A DNA stretch of 64,000 nt from Dryomyza anilis (Eukaryota; Arthropoda; Insecta; Diptera; Dryomyzidae): assembly GCA_951804985.1 (NCBI GenBank), contig OX638135.1, forward strand, positions 69,970,803 through 70,034,802, in the 5' to 3' direction. Positions 48,961-61,700 of this stretch are shown in pieces; the stretch's first letter is position 1, and every line of letters starts with the position of its first letter. Made by a program: the position numbers and the translations under genes. The notes under the pieces are model-generated. The model was not told the DNA's origin. It was given only the letters and a program-made list of their open reading frames with translations, and searched no databases.

Positions 48961-51900
48961 TCTTTTAGATCTTTTAGATCTTTTAGATCTTTTTGATCTT
49001 TTAGATCTTTTAGATCTTTTAGATCTTTTAGATCTTTTAGATCTTTTAGATCTTTTAGATCTTTTAGATCTTTAAGATCTTTTAGATCTTTTAGATCTTT
49101 TAGATCTTTTTGATCTTTTAGATCTTTTAGATCTTTTAGATCTTTTAGATCTTTTAGATCTTTTAGATCTTTTAGATCTTTTAGATCTTTTAGATCTTTT
49201 AGATCTTTTAGATCTTTTAGATCTTTTAGATCTTTTAGATCTTTTAGATCTTTTAGATCTTTTAGATCTTTTAGATCTTTTAGATCTTTTAGATCTTTTA
49301 GATCTTTTAGATCTTTTAGATCTTTTAGATCTTTAAGATCTTTTATATATTTTAGATCTTTTAGATCTTTTAGATCTTTTAGATCTTTTAGATCTTTTAG
49401 ATCTTTTAGATCTTTTAGATCTTTTAGATCTTTTAGATCTTTTAGATCTTTTAGATCTTTTAGATCTTTTAGATCTTTTAGATCTTTTAGATCTTTTAGA
49501 TCTTTTAGAACTTTTAGATCTTTTAGATCTTTTAGATCTTTTAGATCTTTTAGATCTTTTAGATCTTTTAGATCTTTTAGATCTTTTAGATCTTTTAGAT
49601 CTTTTAGATCTTTTAGATCTTTTAGATCTTTTAGATCTTTTAGATCTTTTAGATCTTTTAGATCTTTTAGATCTTTTAGATCTTTTAGATCTTTTAGATC
49701 TTTTAGATCTTTTAGATCTTTTAGATCTTTTAGATCTTTTAGATCTTTTAGATCTTTTAGATCTTTTAGATCTTTTAGATCTTTTAGATCTTTTAGATCT
49801 TTTAGATCTTTTAGATCTTTTAGATCTTTTAGATCTTTTAGATCTTTTAGATCTTTTAGATCTTTTAAACCTTTTAGATCTTTTAGATCTTTTAGATCTT
49901 TTAGATCTTTTAGATCTTTTAGATCTTTTAGATCTTTTAGATCTTTTTGATCTTTTAGATCTTTTAGATCTTTTTGATCTTTTTGATCTTTTTGATCTTT
50001 TTGATCTTTTAGATCTTTTAGATCTTTTAGATCTTTTAGATCTTTTAGATCTTTTAGATCTTTTAGATCTTTTAGATCTTTTAGATCTTTTAGATCTTTT
50101 AGATCTTTTGGATCTTTTAGATCTTTTAGATCTTTTAGATCTTTTAGATCTTTTAGATCTTTTAGATCTTTTAGATCTTTTAGATCTTATATATTTTTTT
50201 GATCTTTTTGATCTTTTAGATCTTTTAGATCTTTTAGATCTTTTAGATCTTTTAGATCTTTTAGATCTTTTAGATCTTTTAGATCTTTTAGATCTTTTAG
50301 ATCTTTTAGATCTTTTAGATCTTTTAGATCTTTTAGATCTTTTAGATCTTTTAGATCTTTTAGATCTTTTAGATCTTTTAGATCTTTTAGATCTTTTAGA
50401 TCTTTTAGATCTTTTAGATCTTTTAGATCTTTTAGATCTTTTAGATCTTTTAGATCTTTTAGATCTTTTAGATCTTTTAGATCTTTTAGATCTTTTAGAT
50501 CTTTTAGATCTTTTAGATATTTTAGATCTTTTAGATCTTTGAGATCTTTTAGATCTTTGAGATCTTTTAGATCTTTGAGATCTTTTAGATCTTTTAGATC
50601 TTTTAGATCTTTTAGATCTTTTAGATCTTTTAGATCTTTTAGATCTTTTAGATCTTTTAGATCTTTTAGATCTTTTAGATCTTTTAGATCTTTTAGATCT
50701 TTTAGATCTTTTAGATCTTTTAGATCTTTTAGATCTTTTAGATCTTTTAGATCTTTTAGATCTTTTAGATCTTTTAGATCTTTTAGATCTTTTAGATCTT
50801 TTAGATCTTTTAGATCTTTTAGATCTTTTAGATCTTTTAGATCTTTTAGATCTTTTAGATCTTTTAGATCTTTTAGATCTTTTAGATCTTTTTGATCTTT
50901 TAGATCTTTTAGATCTTTTAGATATTTTAGATATTTTAGATCTTTTAGATCTTTTAGATCTTTTAGATCTTTTAGATCTTTTAGATCTTTTAGATCTTTT
51001 AGATCTTTTAGATCTTTTAGATCTTTTAGATCTTTTAGATCTTTTAGATCTTTTAGATCTTTTAGATCTTTTAGATCTTTTAGATCTTTTAGATCTTTTA
51101 GATCTTTTAGATCTTTTAGATCTTTTAGATCTTTTAGATCTTTTAGATCTTTTAGATCTTTTAGATCTTTTAGATCTTTTAGATCTTTTAGATCTTTTAG
51201 ATCTTTTAGATCTTTTAGATCTTTTAGATCTTTTAGATCTTTTAGATCTTTTAGATCTTTTAGATCTTTTTGATCTTTTTGATCTTTTAGATCTTTTTGA
51301 TCTTTTTGATCTTTTTGATCTTTTTGATCTTTTTGATCTTTTTGATCTTTTTGATCTTTTTGATCTTTTTGATCTTTTTGATCTTTTTGATCTTTTTGAT
51401 CTTTTTGATCTTTTTGATCTTTTTGATCTTTTTGATCTTTTTGATCTTTTTGATCTTTTTGATCTTTTTGATCTTTTTGATCTTTTTGATCTTTTTGATC
51501 TTTTTGATCTTTTTGATCTTTTTGATCTTTTTGATCTTTTTGATCTTTTTGATCTTTTTGATCTTTTTGATCTTTTTGATCTTTTTGATCTTTTTGATCT
51601 TTTTGATCTTTTTGATCTTTTTGATCTTTTTGATCTTTTTGATCTTTTTGATCTTTTTGATCTTTTTGATCTTTTTGATCTTTTTGATCTTTTTGATCTT
51701 TTTGATCTTTTTGATCTTTATGATCTTTTTGACCATTTTGATCTTTTTGATCTTTTTGATCTTTTTGATCTTTTTGATCTTTTTGATCTTTTTGATCTTT
51801 TTGATCTTTTTGATCTTTTTGATCTTTTTTATCTTTTTGATCTTTTTGATCTTTTAGATCTTTTAGATCTTTTAGATCTTTTAGATCTTTTAGATCTTTT

Positions 51901-54900
51901 AGATCTTTTAGATCTTTTAGATCTTTTAGATCTTTTAGATCTTTAAGATCTTTTAGATCTTTTAGATCTTTTAGATCTTTTAGATCTTTTAGATCTTTTA
52001 GATCTTTTAGATCTTTTAGATCTTTTAGATCTTTTAGATCTTTTAGATCTTTTAGATCTTTTAGATCTTTTAGATCTTTTAGATCTTTTAGAACTTTTAG
52101 ATCTTTTAGATCTTTTAGATCTTTTAGATCTTTTAGATCTTTTAGATCTTTTAGATCTTTTAGATCTTTTAGATCTTTTAGATCTTTTAGATCTTTTAGA
52201 TCTTTTAGATCTTTTAGATCTTTTAGATCTTTTAGATCTTTTAGATCTTTTAGATCTTTTAGATCTTTTAGATCTTTTAGATCTTTTAGATCTTTTAGAT
52301 CTTTTAGATCTTTTAGATCTTTTAGATCTCTTAGATCTTTTAGATCTTTTAGATCTTTTAGATCTTTTAGATCTTTTAGATCTTTTAGATCTTTTAGATC
52401 TTTTAGATCTTTTAGATCTTTTAGATCTTTTAGATCTTTTAGATCTTTTAGATCTTTTAGATCTTTTAGATCTTTTAGATCTTTTAGATCTTTTAGATCT
52501 TTTAGATCTTTTAGATCTTTTAGATCTTTTAGATCTTTTTGATCTTTTTGATCTTTTTGATCTTTTTGATCTTTTTGATCTTTTTGATCTTTTTGATCTT
52601 TTAGATCTTTTAGATCTTTTAGATCTTTTAGATCTTTTAGATCTTTTAGATCTTTTAGATCTTTTAGATCTTTTAGATCTTTTAGATCTTTTAGATCTTT
52701 TAGATCTTTTAGATCTTTTAGATCTTTTAGATCTTTTAGATCTTTTAGATCTTTTAGATCTTTTAGATCTTTTAGATCTTTTAGATCTTTTAGATCTTTT
52801 AGATCTTTTAGATCTTTTAGATCTTTTAGATCTTTTAGATCTTTTAGATCTTTTAGATCTTTTAGATCTTTTAGATCTTTTAGATCTTATATATTTTTTT
52901 GATCTTTTTGATCTTTTAGATCTTTTAGATCTTTTAGATCTTTTAGATCTTTTAGAACTTTTAGATCTTTTAGATCTTTTAGATCTTTTAGATCTTTTAG
53001 ATCTTTTAGATCTTTTAGATCTTTTAGATCTTTTAGATCTTTTAGATCTTTTAGATCTTTTAGATCTTTTAGATCTTTTAGATCTTTTAGATATTTTAGA
53101 TCTTTTAGATCTTTGAGATCTTTTAGATCTTTGAGATCTTTTAGATCTTTTAGATCTTTTAGATCTTTTAGATCTTTTAGATCTTTTAGATCTTTTAGAT
53201 CTTTTAGATCTTTTAGATCTTTTAGATCTTTTAGATCTTTTAGATCTTTTAGATCTTTTAGATCTTTTAGATCTTTTAGATCTTTTAGATCTTTTAGATC
53301 TTTTAGATCTTTTAGATCTTTTAGATCTTTTAGATCTTTTAGATCTTTTAGATCTTTTAGATCTTTTAGATCTTTTAGATCTTTTAGATCTTTTAGATCT
53401 TTTAGATCTTTTAGATCTTTTAGATCTTTTAGATCTTTTAGATCTTTTAGATCTTTTAGATCTTTTAGATCTTTTAGATCTTTTAGATATTTTAGATATT
53501 TTAGATCTTTTAGATCTTTTAGATCTTTTAGATCTTTTAGATCTTTTAGATCTTTTAGATTTTTTAGATCTTTTAGATCTTTTAGATCTTTTAGATCTTT
53601 TAGATCTTTTAGATCTTTTAGATCTTTTAGATCTTTTAGATCTTTTAGATCTTTTAGATCTTTTAGATCTTTTAGATCTTTTAGATCTTTTAGATCTTTT
53701 TGATCTTTTTGATATTTTTGATCTTTTTGATCTTTTTGATCTTTTTGATCTTTTTGATCTTTTTGATCTTTTTGATCTTTTTGATCTTTTTGATCTTTTT
53801 GATCTTTTTGATCTTTTTGATCTTTTTGATCTTTTTGATCTTTTTGATCTTTTTGATCTTTTTGATCTTTTTGATCTTTTTGATCTTTTTGATCTTTTTG
53901 ATCTTTTTGATCTTTTTGATCTTTTTGATCTTTTTGATCTTTTTGATCTTTTTGATCTTTTTGATCTTTTTGATCTTTTTGATCTTTTTGATCTTTTTGA
54001 TCTTTTTGATCTTTTTGATCTTTTTGATCTTTTTGATCTTTTTGATCTTTTTGATCTTTTTGATCTTTTTGATCTTTTTGATCTTTTTGATCTTTTTGAT
54101 CTTTTTGATCTTTTTGATCTTTTTGATCTTTTTGATCTTTTTGATCTTTTTGATCTTTTTGATCTTTTTGATCTTTTTGATCTTTTTGATCTTTTTGATC
54201 TTTTTGATCTTTTTGATCTTTTTGATCTTTTTGATCTTTTTGATCTTTTTGATCTTTTTGATCTTTTTGATCTCTTTGATCTTTTTGATCTTTTTGATCT
54301 TTTTGATCTTTTTGATCTTTTTGATCTTTTTGATCTTTTTGATCTTTTTGATCTTTTTTATCTTTTTTATCTTTTTGATCTTTTTGATCTTTTAGATCTT
54401 TTAGATCTTTTAGATCTTTTAGATCTTTTTGATCTTTTAGATCTTTTAGATCTTTTAGATCTTTTAGATCTTTAAGATCTTTTAGATCTTTTAGATCTTT
54501 TAGATCTTTAAGATCTTTTAGATCTTTTAGATCTTTTAGATCTTTTAGATCTTTTAGATCTTTTAGATCTTTTAGATCTTTTAGTACTTTTAGATCTTTT
54601 AGATCTTTTAGATCTTTTAGATCTTTTAGATCTTTTAGATCTTTTAGATCTTTTAGATCTTTTAGATCTTTTAGATCTTTTAGATCTTTTAGATCTTTTA
54701 GATCTTTTAGATCTTTTAGATCTTTTAGATCTTTTAGATCTTTTAGATCTTTTAGATCTTTTAGATCTTTTAGATCTTTTAGATCTTTTAGATCTTTTAG
54801 ATCTTTTAGATCTTTTAGATCTTTAAGATCTTTTAGATCTTTTAGATCTTTTAGATCTTTTTGATCTTTTTGATCTTTTTGATCTTTTTGATCTTTTTGA

Positions 54901-55755
54901 TCTTTTTGATCTTTTTGATCTTTTTGATCTTTTTGATCTTTTTGATCTTTTTGATCTTTTTGATCTTTTTGATCTTTTTGATCTTTTTGATCTTTTTGAT
55001 CTTTTTGATCTTTTTGATCTTTTTGATCTTTTTGATCTTTTTGATCTTTTTGATCTTTTTGATCTTTTTGATCTTTTTGATCTTTTTGATCTTTTTGATC
55101 TTTTTGATCTTTTTGATCTTTTTGATCTTTTTGATCTTTTTGATCTTTTTGATCTTTTTGATCTTTTTGATCTTTTTGATCATTTTGATCTTTTTGATCT
55201 TTTTGATCTTTTTGATCTTTTTGATCTTTTTGATCTTTTTAATCTTTTTGATCTTTTTGATCTTTTTGATCTTTTTGATCTTTTTGATCTTCTTGATCTT
55301 TTTGATCTTTTTGATCTTTTTGATCTTTTTGATCTTTTTGATCTTTTTGATCTTTTTGATCTTTTTGATCTTTTTGATCTTTTTGATCTTTTTGATCTTT
55401 TTGATCTTTTTGATCTTTTTGATCTTTTTGATCTTTTTGATCTTTTTGATCTTTTTGATCTTTTTGATCTTTTTGATCTTTTTGATCTTTTTGATCTTTT
55501 TGATCTTTTTGATCTTTTTGATCTTTTTGATCTTTTTGATCTTTTTGATCTTTTTGATCTTTTTGATCTTTTTGATCTTTTTGATCTCTTTGATCTTTTT
55601 GATCTCTTTGATCTTTTTGATCTTTTTGATCTTTTTGATCTTTTTGATCTTTTTGATCTTTTTGATCTTTTTGATCTTTTTGATCTTTTTGATCTTTTTG
55701 ATCTTTTTGATCTTTTTTATCTTTTTTATCTTTTTGATCTTTTTGATCTTTTAGA
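48961..55755. repeat. Large higher-order block, copy 2 (6.8 kb)
   Basis: Same landmark order as 38.9-45.4 kb: AAACCTTTTA (49866), GATCTTATATAT (50183), GATCTTTGA cluster (50539), T-type 51297-51855, GATCTTATATAT (52883), GATCTTTGA cluster (53113), T-type 53700-54395, GTACTTTTA (about 54594), T-type with GATCATTTT (55178). The GATCTTATATAT marks are 2700 bp apart. Copies differ by whole 9-bp units and by a few substitutions. Confidence 0.9.
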
Positions 55756-58700
55756 TCTTTTAGATCTTTTAGATCTTTTAGATCTTTTAGATCTTTTAGA
55801 TCTTTTAGATCTTTTAGATCTTTTAGATCTTTTAGATCTTTTAGATCTTTTAGATCTTTTAGATCTTTTAGATCTTTTAGTACTTTTAGATCTTTTAGAT
55901 CTTTTAGATCTTTTAGATCTTTTAGATCTTTTAGATCTTTTAGATCTTTTAGATCTTTTAGATCTTTTAGATCTTTTAGATCTTTTAGATCTTTTAGATC
56001 TTTTAGATCTTTTAGATCTTTTAGATCTTTTAGATCTTTTAGATCTTTTAGATCTTTTAGATCTTTTAGATCTTTTAGATCTTTTAGATCTTTTAGATCT
56101 TTTAGATCTTTTAGATCTTTTAGATCTTTTAGATCTTTTAGATCTTTTAGATCTTTCAGATCTTTTAGATCTTTCAGATCTTTTAGATCTTTTAGATCTT
56201 TCTGATCTTTGTGATCTTTCTGATCTTTTTGATCTTTTAGATCTTTTAGATCTTTTAGATCTTTTAGATCTTTTAGATCTTTTAGATCTTTTAGATCTTT
56301 TAGATCTTTTAGATCTTTTAGATATTTTAGATATTTTAGATCTTTTAGATATTTTAGATCTTTTAGATCTTTTAGATCTTTTAGATCTTTTAGATCTTTT
56401 AGATCTTTTAGATCTTTTAGATCTTTTAGATCTTTTAGATCTTTTAGATCTTTTAGATCTTTTAGATCTTTTAGATCTTTTAGATCTTTTAGATCTTTTA
56501 GATCTTTTAGATCTTTTAGATCTTTTAGATCTTTTAGATCTTTTAGATCTTTTAGATCTTTTAGATCTTTTAGATCTTTTAGATCTTTTAGATCTTTTAG
56601 ATCTTTTAGATCTTTTAGATCTTTTAGATCTTTTTGATCTTTTTGATCTTTTTGATCTTTTTGATCTTTTTGATCTTTTTGATCTTTTTGATCTTTTTGA
56701 TCTTTTTGATCTTTTTGATCTTTTTGATCTTTTTGATCTTTTTGATCTTTTAGATCTTTTAGATCTTTTAGATCTTTTAGATTTTTTTGATCTTTTTGAT
56801 TTTTTTGATCTTTTTGATCTTTTTGATCTTTTTGATCTTTTTGATCTTTTTGATCTTTTTGATCTTTTTGATCTTTTTGATCTTTTTGATCTTTTTGATC
56901 TTTTTGATCTTTTTGATCTTTTTGATCTTTTTGATCTTTTTGATCTTTTTGATCTTTTTGATCTTTTTGATCTTATTGATCTTTTTGATCTTTTTGATCT
57001 TTTTGATCTTTTTGATCTTTTTGATCTTTTTGATCTTTTTGATCTTTTTGATCTTTTTGATCTTTTTGATCTTTTTGATCTTTTTGATCTTTTTGATCTT
57101 TTTGATCTTTTTGATCTTTTTGATCTTTTTGATCTTTTTGATCTTTTTGATCTTTTTGATCTTTTTGATCTTTTTGATCTTTTTGATCTTTTTGATCTTT
57201 TTGATCTTTTTGATCTTTTTGATCTTTTTGATCTTTTTGATCTTTTTGATCTTTTTGATCTTTTTGATCTTTTTGATCTTTTTGATCTTTTTGATCTTTT
57301 TGATCTTTTTGATCTTTTTGATCTTTTTGATCTTTTTGATCTTTTTGATCTTTTTGATCTTTTTGATCTTTTTGATCTTTTTGATCTTTTTGATCTTTTT
57401 GATCTTTTTGATCTTTTTGATCTTTTTGATCTTTTTGATCTTTTTGATCTTTTTGATCTTTTTGATCTTTTTGATCTTTTTGATCTTTTTGATCTTTTTG
57501 ATCTTTTTGATCTTTTTGATCTTTTTGATCTTTTTGATCTTTTTGATCTTTTTGATCTTTTTGATCTTTTTGATCTTTTTGATCTTTTTGATCTTTTTGA
57601 TCTTTTTGATCTTTTTGATCTTTTTGATCTTTTTGATCTTTTTGATCTTTTTGATCTTTTTGATCTTTTTGATCTTTTTGATCTTTTTGATCTTTTTGAT
57701 CTTTTTGATCTTTTTGATCTTTTTGATCTTTTTGATCTTTTTGATCTTTTTGATCTTTTTGATCTTTTTGATCTTTTTGATCTTTTTGATCTTTTTGATC
57801 TTTTTGATCTTTTTGATCTTTTTGATCTTTTTGATCTTTTTGATCTTTTTGATCTTTTTGATCTTTTTGATCTTTTTGATCTTTTTGATCTTTTTGATCT
57901 TTTTGATCTTTTTGATCTTTTTGATCTTTTTGATCTTTTTGATCTTTTTGATCTTTTTGATCTTTTTGATCTTTTTGATCTTTTTGATCTTTTTGATCTT
58001 TTTGATCTTTTTGATCTTTTTGATCTTTTTGATCTTTTTGATCTTTTTGATCTTTTTGATCTTTTTGATCTTTTTGATCTTTTTGATCTTTTTGATCTTT
58101 TAGATCTTTTAGATCTTTAAGATCTTTTAGATCTTTTAGATCTTTTAGATCTTTTAGATCTTTTAGATCTTTTAGATCTTTTAGATCTTTTAGATCTTTT
58201 AGATCTTTTAGATCTTTTAGATCTTTTAGATCTTTTAGATCTTTTAGATCTTTTAGATCTTTTAGATCTTTTAGATCTTTTAGATCTTTTAGATCTTTTA
58301 GATCTTTTAGATCTTTTAGATCTTTTAGATCTTTTAGATCTTTTAGATCTTTTAGATCTTTTTGATCTTTTAGATCTTTTAGATCTTTTAGATCTTTTTG
58401 ATCTTTTAGATCTTTTAGATCTTTTTGATCTTTTTTATCTTTTTGATCTTTTTTATCTTTTTGATCTTTTTGATCTTTTTGATCTTTTTGATCTCTTTGA
58501 TCTTTTTGATCTTTTTGATCTTTTTGATCTTTTTGATCTTTTTGATCTTTTTGATCTTTTTGATCTTTTTGATCTTTTTGATCTTTTTGATCTTTTTGAT
58601 CTTTTTGATCTTTTTGATCTTTTTGATCTTTTTGATCTTTTTGATCTTTTTGATCTTTTTGATCTTTTTGATCTTTTTGATCTTTTTGATCTTTTTGATC

Positions 58701-61700
58701 TTTTTGATCTTTTTGATCTTTTTGATCTTTTTGATCTTTTTGATCTTTTTGATCTTTTTGATCTTTTTGATCTTTTTGATCTTTTTGATCTTTTTTATTT
58801 TTTTTATGTTTTTTATCTTTTTGATCTTTTTGATCTTTTAGATTTTTTAGATCTTTTAGATCTTTTAGATCTTTCAGATCTTTTAGATCTTTTAGATCTT
58901 TTAGATCTTTTAGATCTTTTAGTACTTTTAGATCTTTTAGATCTTTTAGATCTTTTAGATCTTTTAGATCTTTTAGATCTTTTAGATCTTTTAGATCTTT
59001 TAGATCTTTTAGATCTTTTATATCTTTTAGATCTTTTAGATCTTTTATATCTTTTAGATCTTTTAGATCTTTTAGATCTTTTAGATCTTTTAGATCTTTT
59101 AGATCTTTTAGATCTTTTAGATCTTTTAGATCTTTTAGATCTTTTAGATCTTTTAGATCTTTTAGATCTTTTAGATCTTTCAGATCTTTTAGATCTTTTA
59201 GATCTTTTAGATCTTTGTGATCTTTCTGATCTTTGTGATCTTTTTGATCTTTTTGATCTTTTAGATCTTTTAGATCTTTTAGATCTTTTAGATCTTTTAG
59301 ATCTTTTAGATCTTTTAGATCTTTTAGATCTTTTAGATCTTTTAGATCTTTTAGATCTTTTAGATCTTTTAGATCTTTTAGATCTTTTAGATCTTTTAGA
59401 TCTTTTAGATCTTTTAGATCTTTTAGATCTTTTAGATCTTTTAGATCTTTTAGATCTTTTAGATCTTTTAGATCTTTTAGATCTTTTAGATCTTTTAGAT
59501 CTTTTAGATCTTTTAGATCTTTTAGATCTTTTAGATCTTTTAGATCTTTTAGATCTTTTAGATCTTTTAGATATTTTAGATCTTTTAGATCTTTTAGATC
59601 TTTTAGATCTTTTTGATCTCTTTGATGTTTTTGATCTTTTTGATCTTTTTGATCTTTTTGATCTTTTTGATCTTTTTGATCTTTTTGATCTTTTTGATCT
59701 TTTTGATCTCTGATCTTTTTGATCTTTTTGATCTTTTTGATCTTTTTGATCTTTTTGATCTTTTTGATCTTTTTGATCTTTTTGATATTTTTGATATTTT
59801 TGATATTTTTGATCTTTTTGATCTTTTTGATCTTTTTGATCTTTTTGATCTTTTTGATCTTTTTGATCTTTTTGATCTTTTTGATCTTTTTGATCTTTTT
59901 GATCTTTTTGATCTTTTTGATCTTTTTGATCTTTTTGATCTTTTTGATCTTTTTGATCTTTTTGATCTTTTTGATCTTTTTGATCTTTTTGATCTTTTTG
60001 ATCTTTTTGATCTTTTTGATCTTTTTGATCTTTTTGATCTTTTTGATCTTTTTGATCTTTTTGATCTTTTTGATCTTTTTGATCTTTTTGATCTTTTTGA
60101 TCTTTTTGATCTTTTTGATCTTTTTGATCTTTTTGATCTTTTTGATCTTTTTGATCTTTTTGATCTTTTTGATCTTTTTGATCTTTTTGATCTTTTTGAT
60201 CTTTTTGATCTTTTTGATCTTTTTGATCTTTTTGATCTTTTTGATCTTTTTGATCTTTTTGATCTTTTTGATCTTTTTGATCTTTTTGATCTTTTTGATC
60301 TTTTTGATCTTTTTGATCTTTTTGATCTTTTTGATCTTTTTGATCTTTTTGATCTTTTTGCTCTTTTTGCTCTTTTTGATCTTTTTGATCTTTTTGATCT
60401 TTTTGATCTTTTTGATCTTTTTGATCTTTTTGATCTTTTTGATCTTTTTGATCTTTTTGATCTTTTTGATCTTTAAGATCTTTTAGATCTTTTAGATCTT
60501 TTAGATCTTTTAGATCTTTTAGATCTTTTAGATCTTTTAGATCTTTTAGATCTTTTAGATCTTTTAGATCTTTTAGATCTTTTAGATCTTTTAGATCTTT
60601 TAGATCTTTTAGATCTTCGTGGTCTTTTTGATGTTTTAGATCTTTTAGATCTTTTAGATCTTTTAGATCTTTTAGATCTTTTAGATCTTTTTGATCTTTT
60701 TTATCTTTTTGATCTTTTTGATCTTTTTGATCTTTTTGATCTTTTTGATCTATTTGATCTTTTTGATCTTTTTGATCTTTTTGATCTTTTTGATCTTTTT
60801 GATCTTTTTGATCTTTTTGATCTTTTTGATCTTTTTGATCTTTTTGATCTTTTTGATCTTTTTGATCTTTTTGATCTTTTTGATCTTTTTGATCTTTTTT
60901 AAATTTTTTTGATGTTTTAGATCTTTTAGATCTTTTAGATCTTTTAGATCTTTTAGATCTTTTAGATCTTTTTGATCTTTTAGATCTTTTAGATCTTTTA
61001 GATCTTTTAGATCTTTTAGATCTTTTAGATCTTTTAGATCTTTTAGATCTTTTGGATCTTTTTGATCTTTTTGATCTTTTTGATCTTTTTGATCTTTTAG
61101 ATCTTTTAGATCTTTTAGATCTTTTAGATCTTTTAGATCTTTTAGATCTTTTAGATCTTTTAGGCCCTTTTAATCTTTTTGATCTTTTTGATGTTCGATC
61201 TTTTTGATCTTTTTGATCTTTTTGATCTTTTTGATCTTTTTGATCTCTTTGATCTTTTTGATCTTTTAGATCTTTTAGATCTTTTTGATCTTTTTGATCT
61301 TTTAGATCTTTTAGATCTTTTAGATCTTTTAGATCTTTTAGATCTTTTAGATCTTTTAGATCTTTTAGATCTTTTAGATCTTTTAGATCTTTTAGATCTT
61401 TTTGATCTTTTTGATCTCTTTGATCTTTTTGATCTTTTAGATCTTTTAGATCTTTTTGATCTTTTTGATCTTTTAGATCTTTTTGTGATCTTTTTGATCT
61501 TTTTGATCTTTTTGATCTTTTTCATCTTTTTGATATTTTTGATCTTTTTGATCTTTTTGATCTTTTTGATCTTTTTGATCTTTTTGATCTTTTTGATCTT
61601 TTTGATCTTTTTGGTCTTTTTGATCTTTTTGATCTTTTTGATCTTTTTGATCTTTTTGATCTTTTTGATCTTTTTGATCTTTTTGATCTTTTTGATCTTT

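Noticed and set aside
37949..54395. RSF-repeat frames resembling Arg/Ser-rich proteins and KIK-repeat frames on the minus strand
   Set aside because: They are the other frames of GATCTTTTA and the complement of GATCTTTTT. They start and stop at variant units only.
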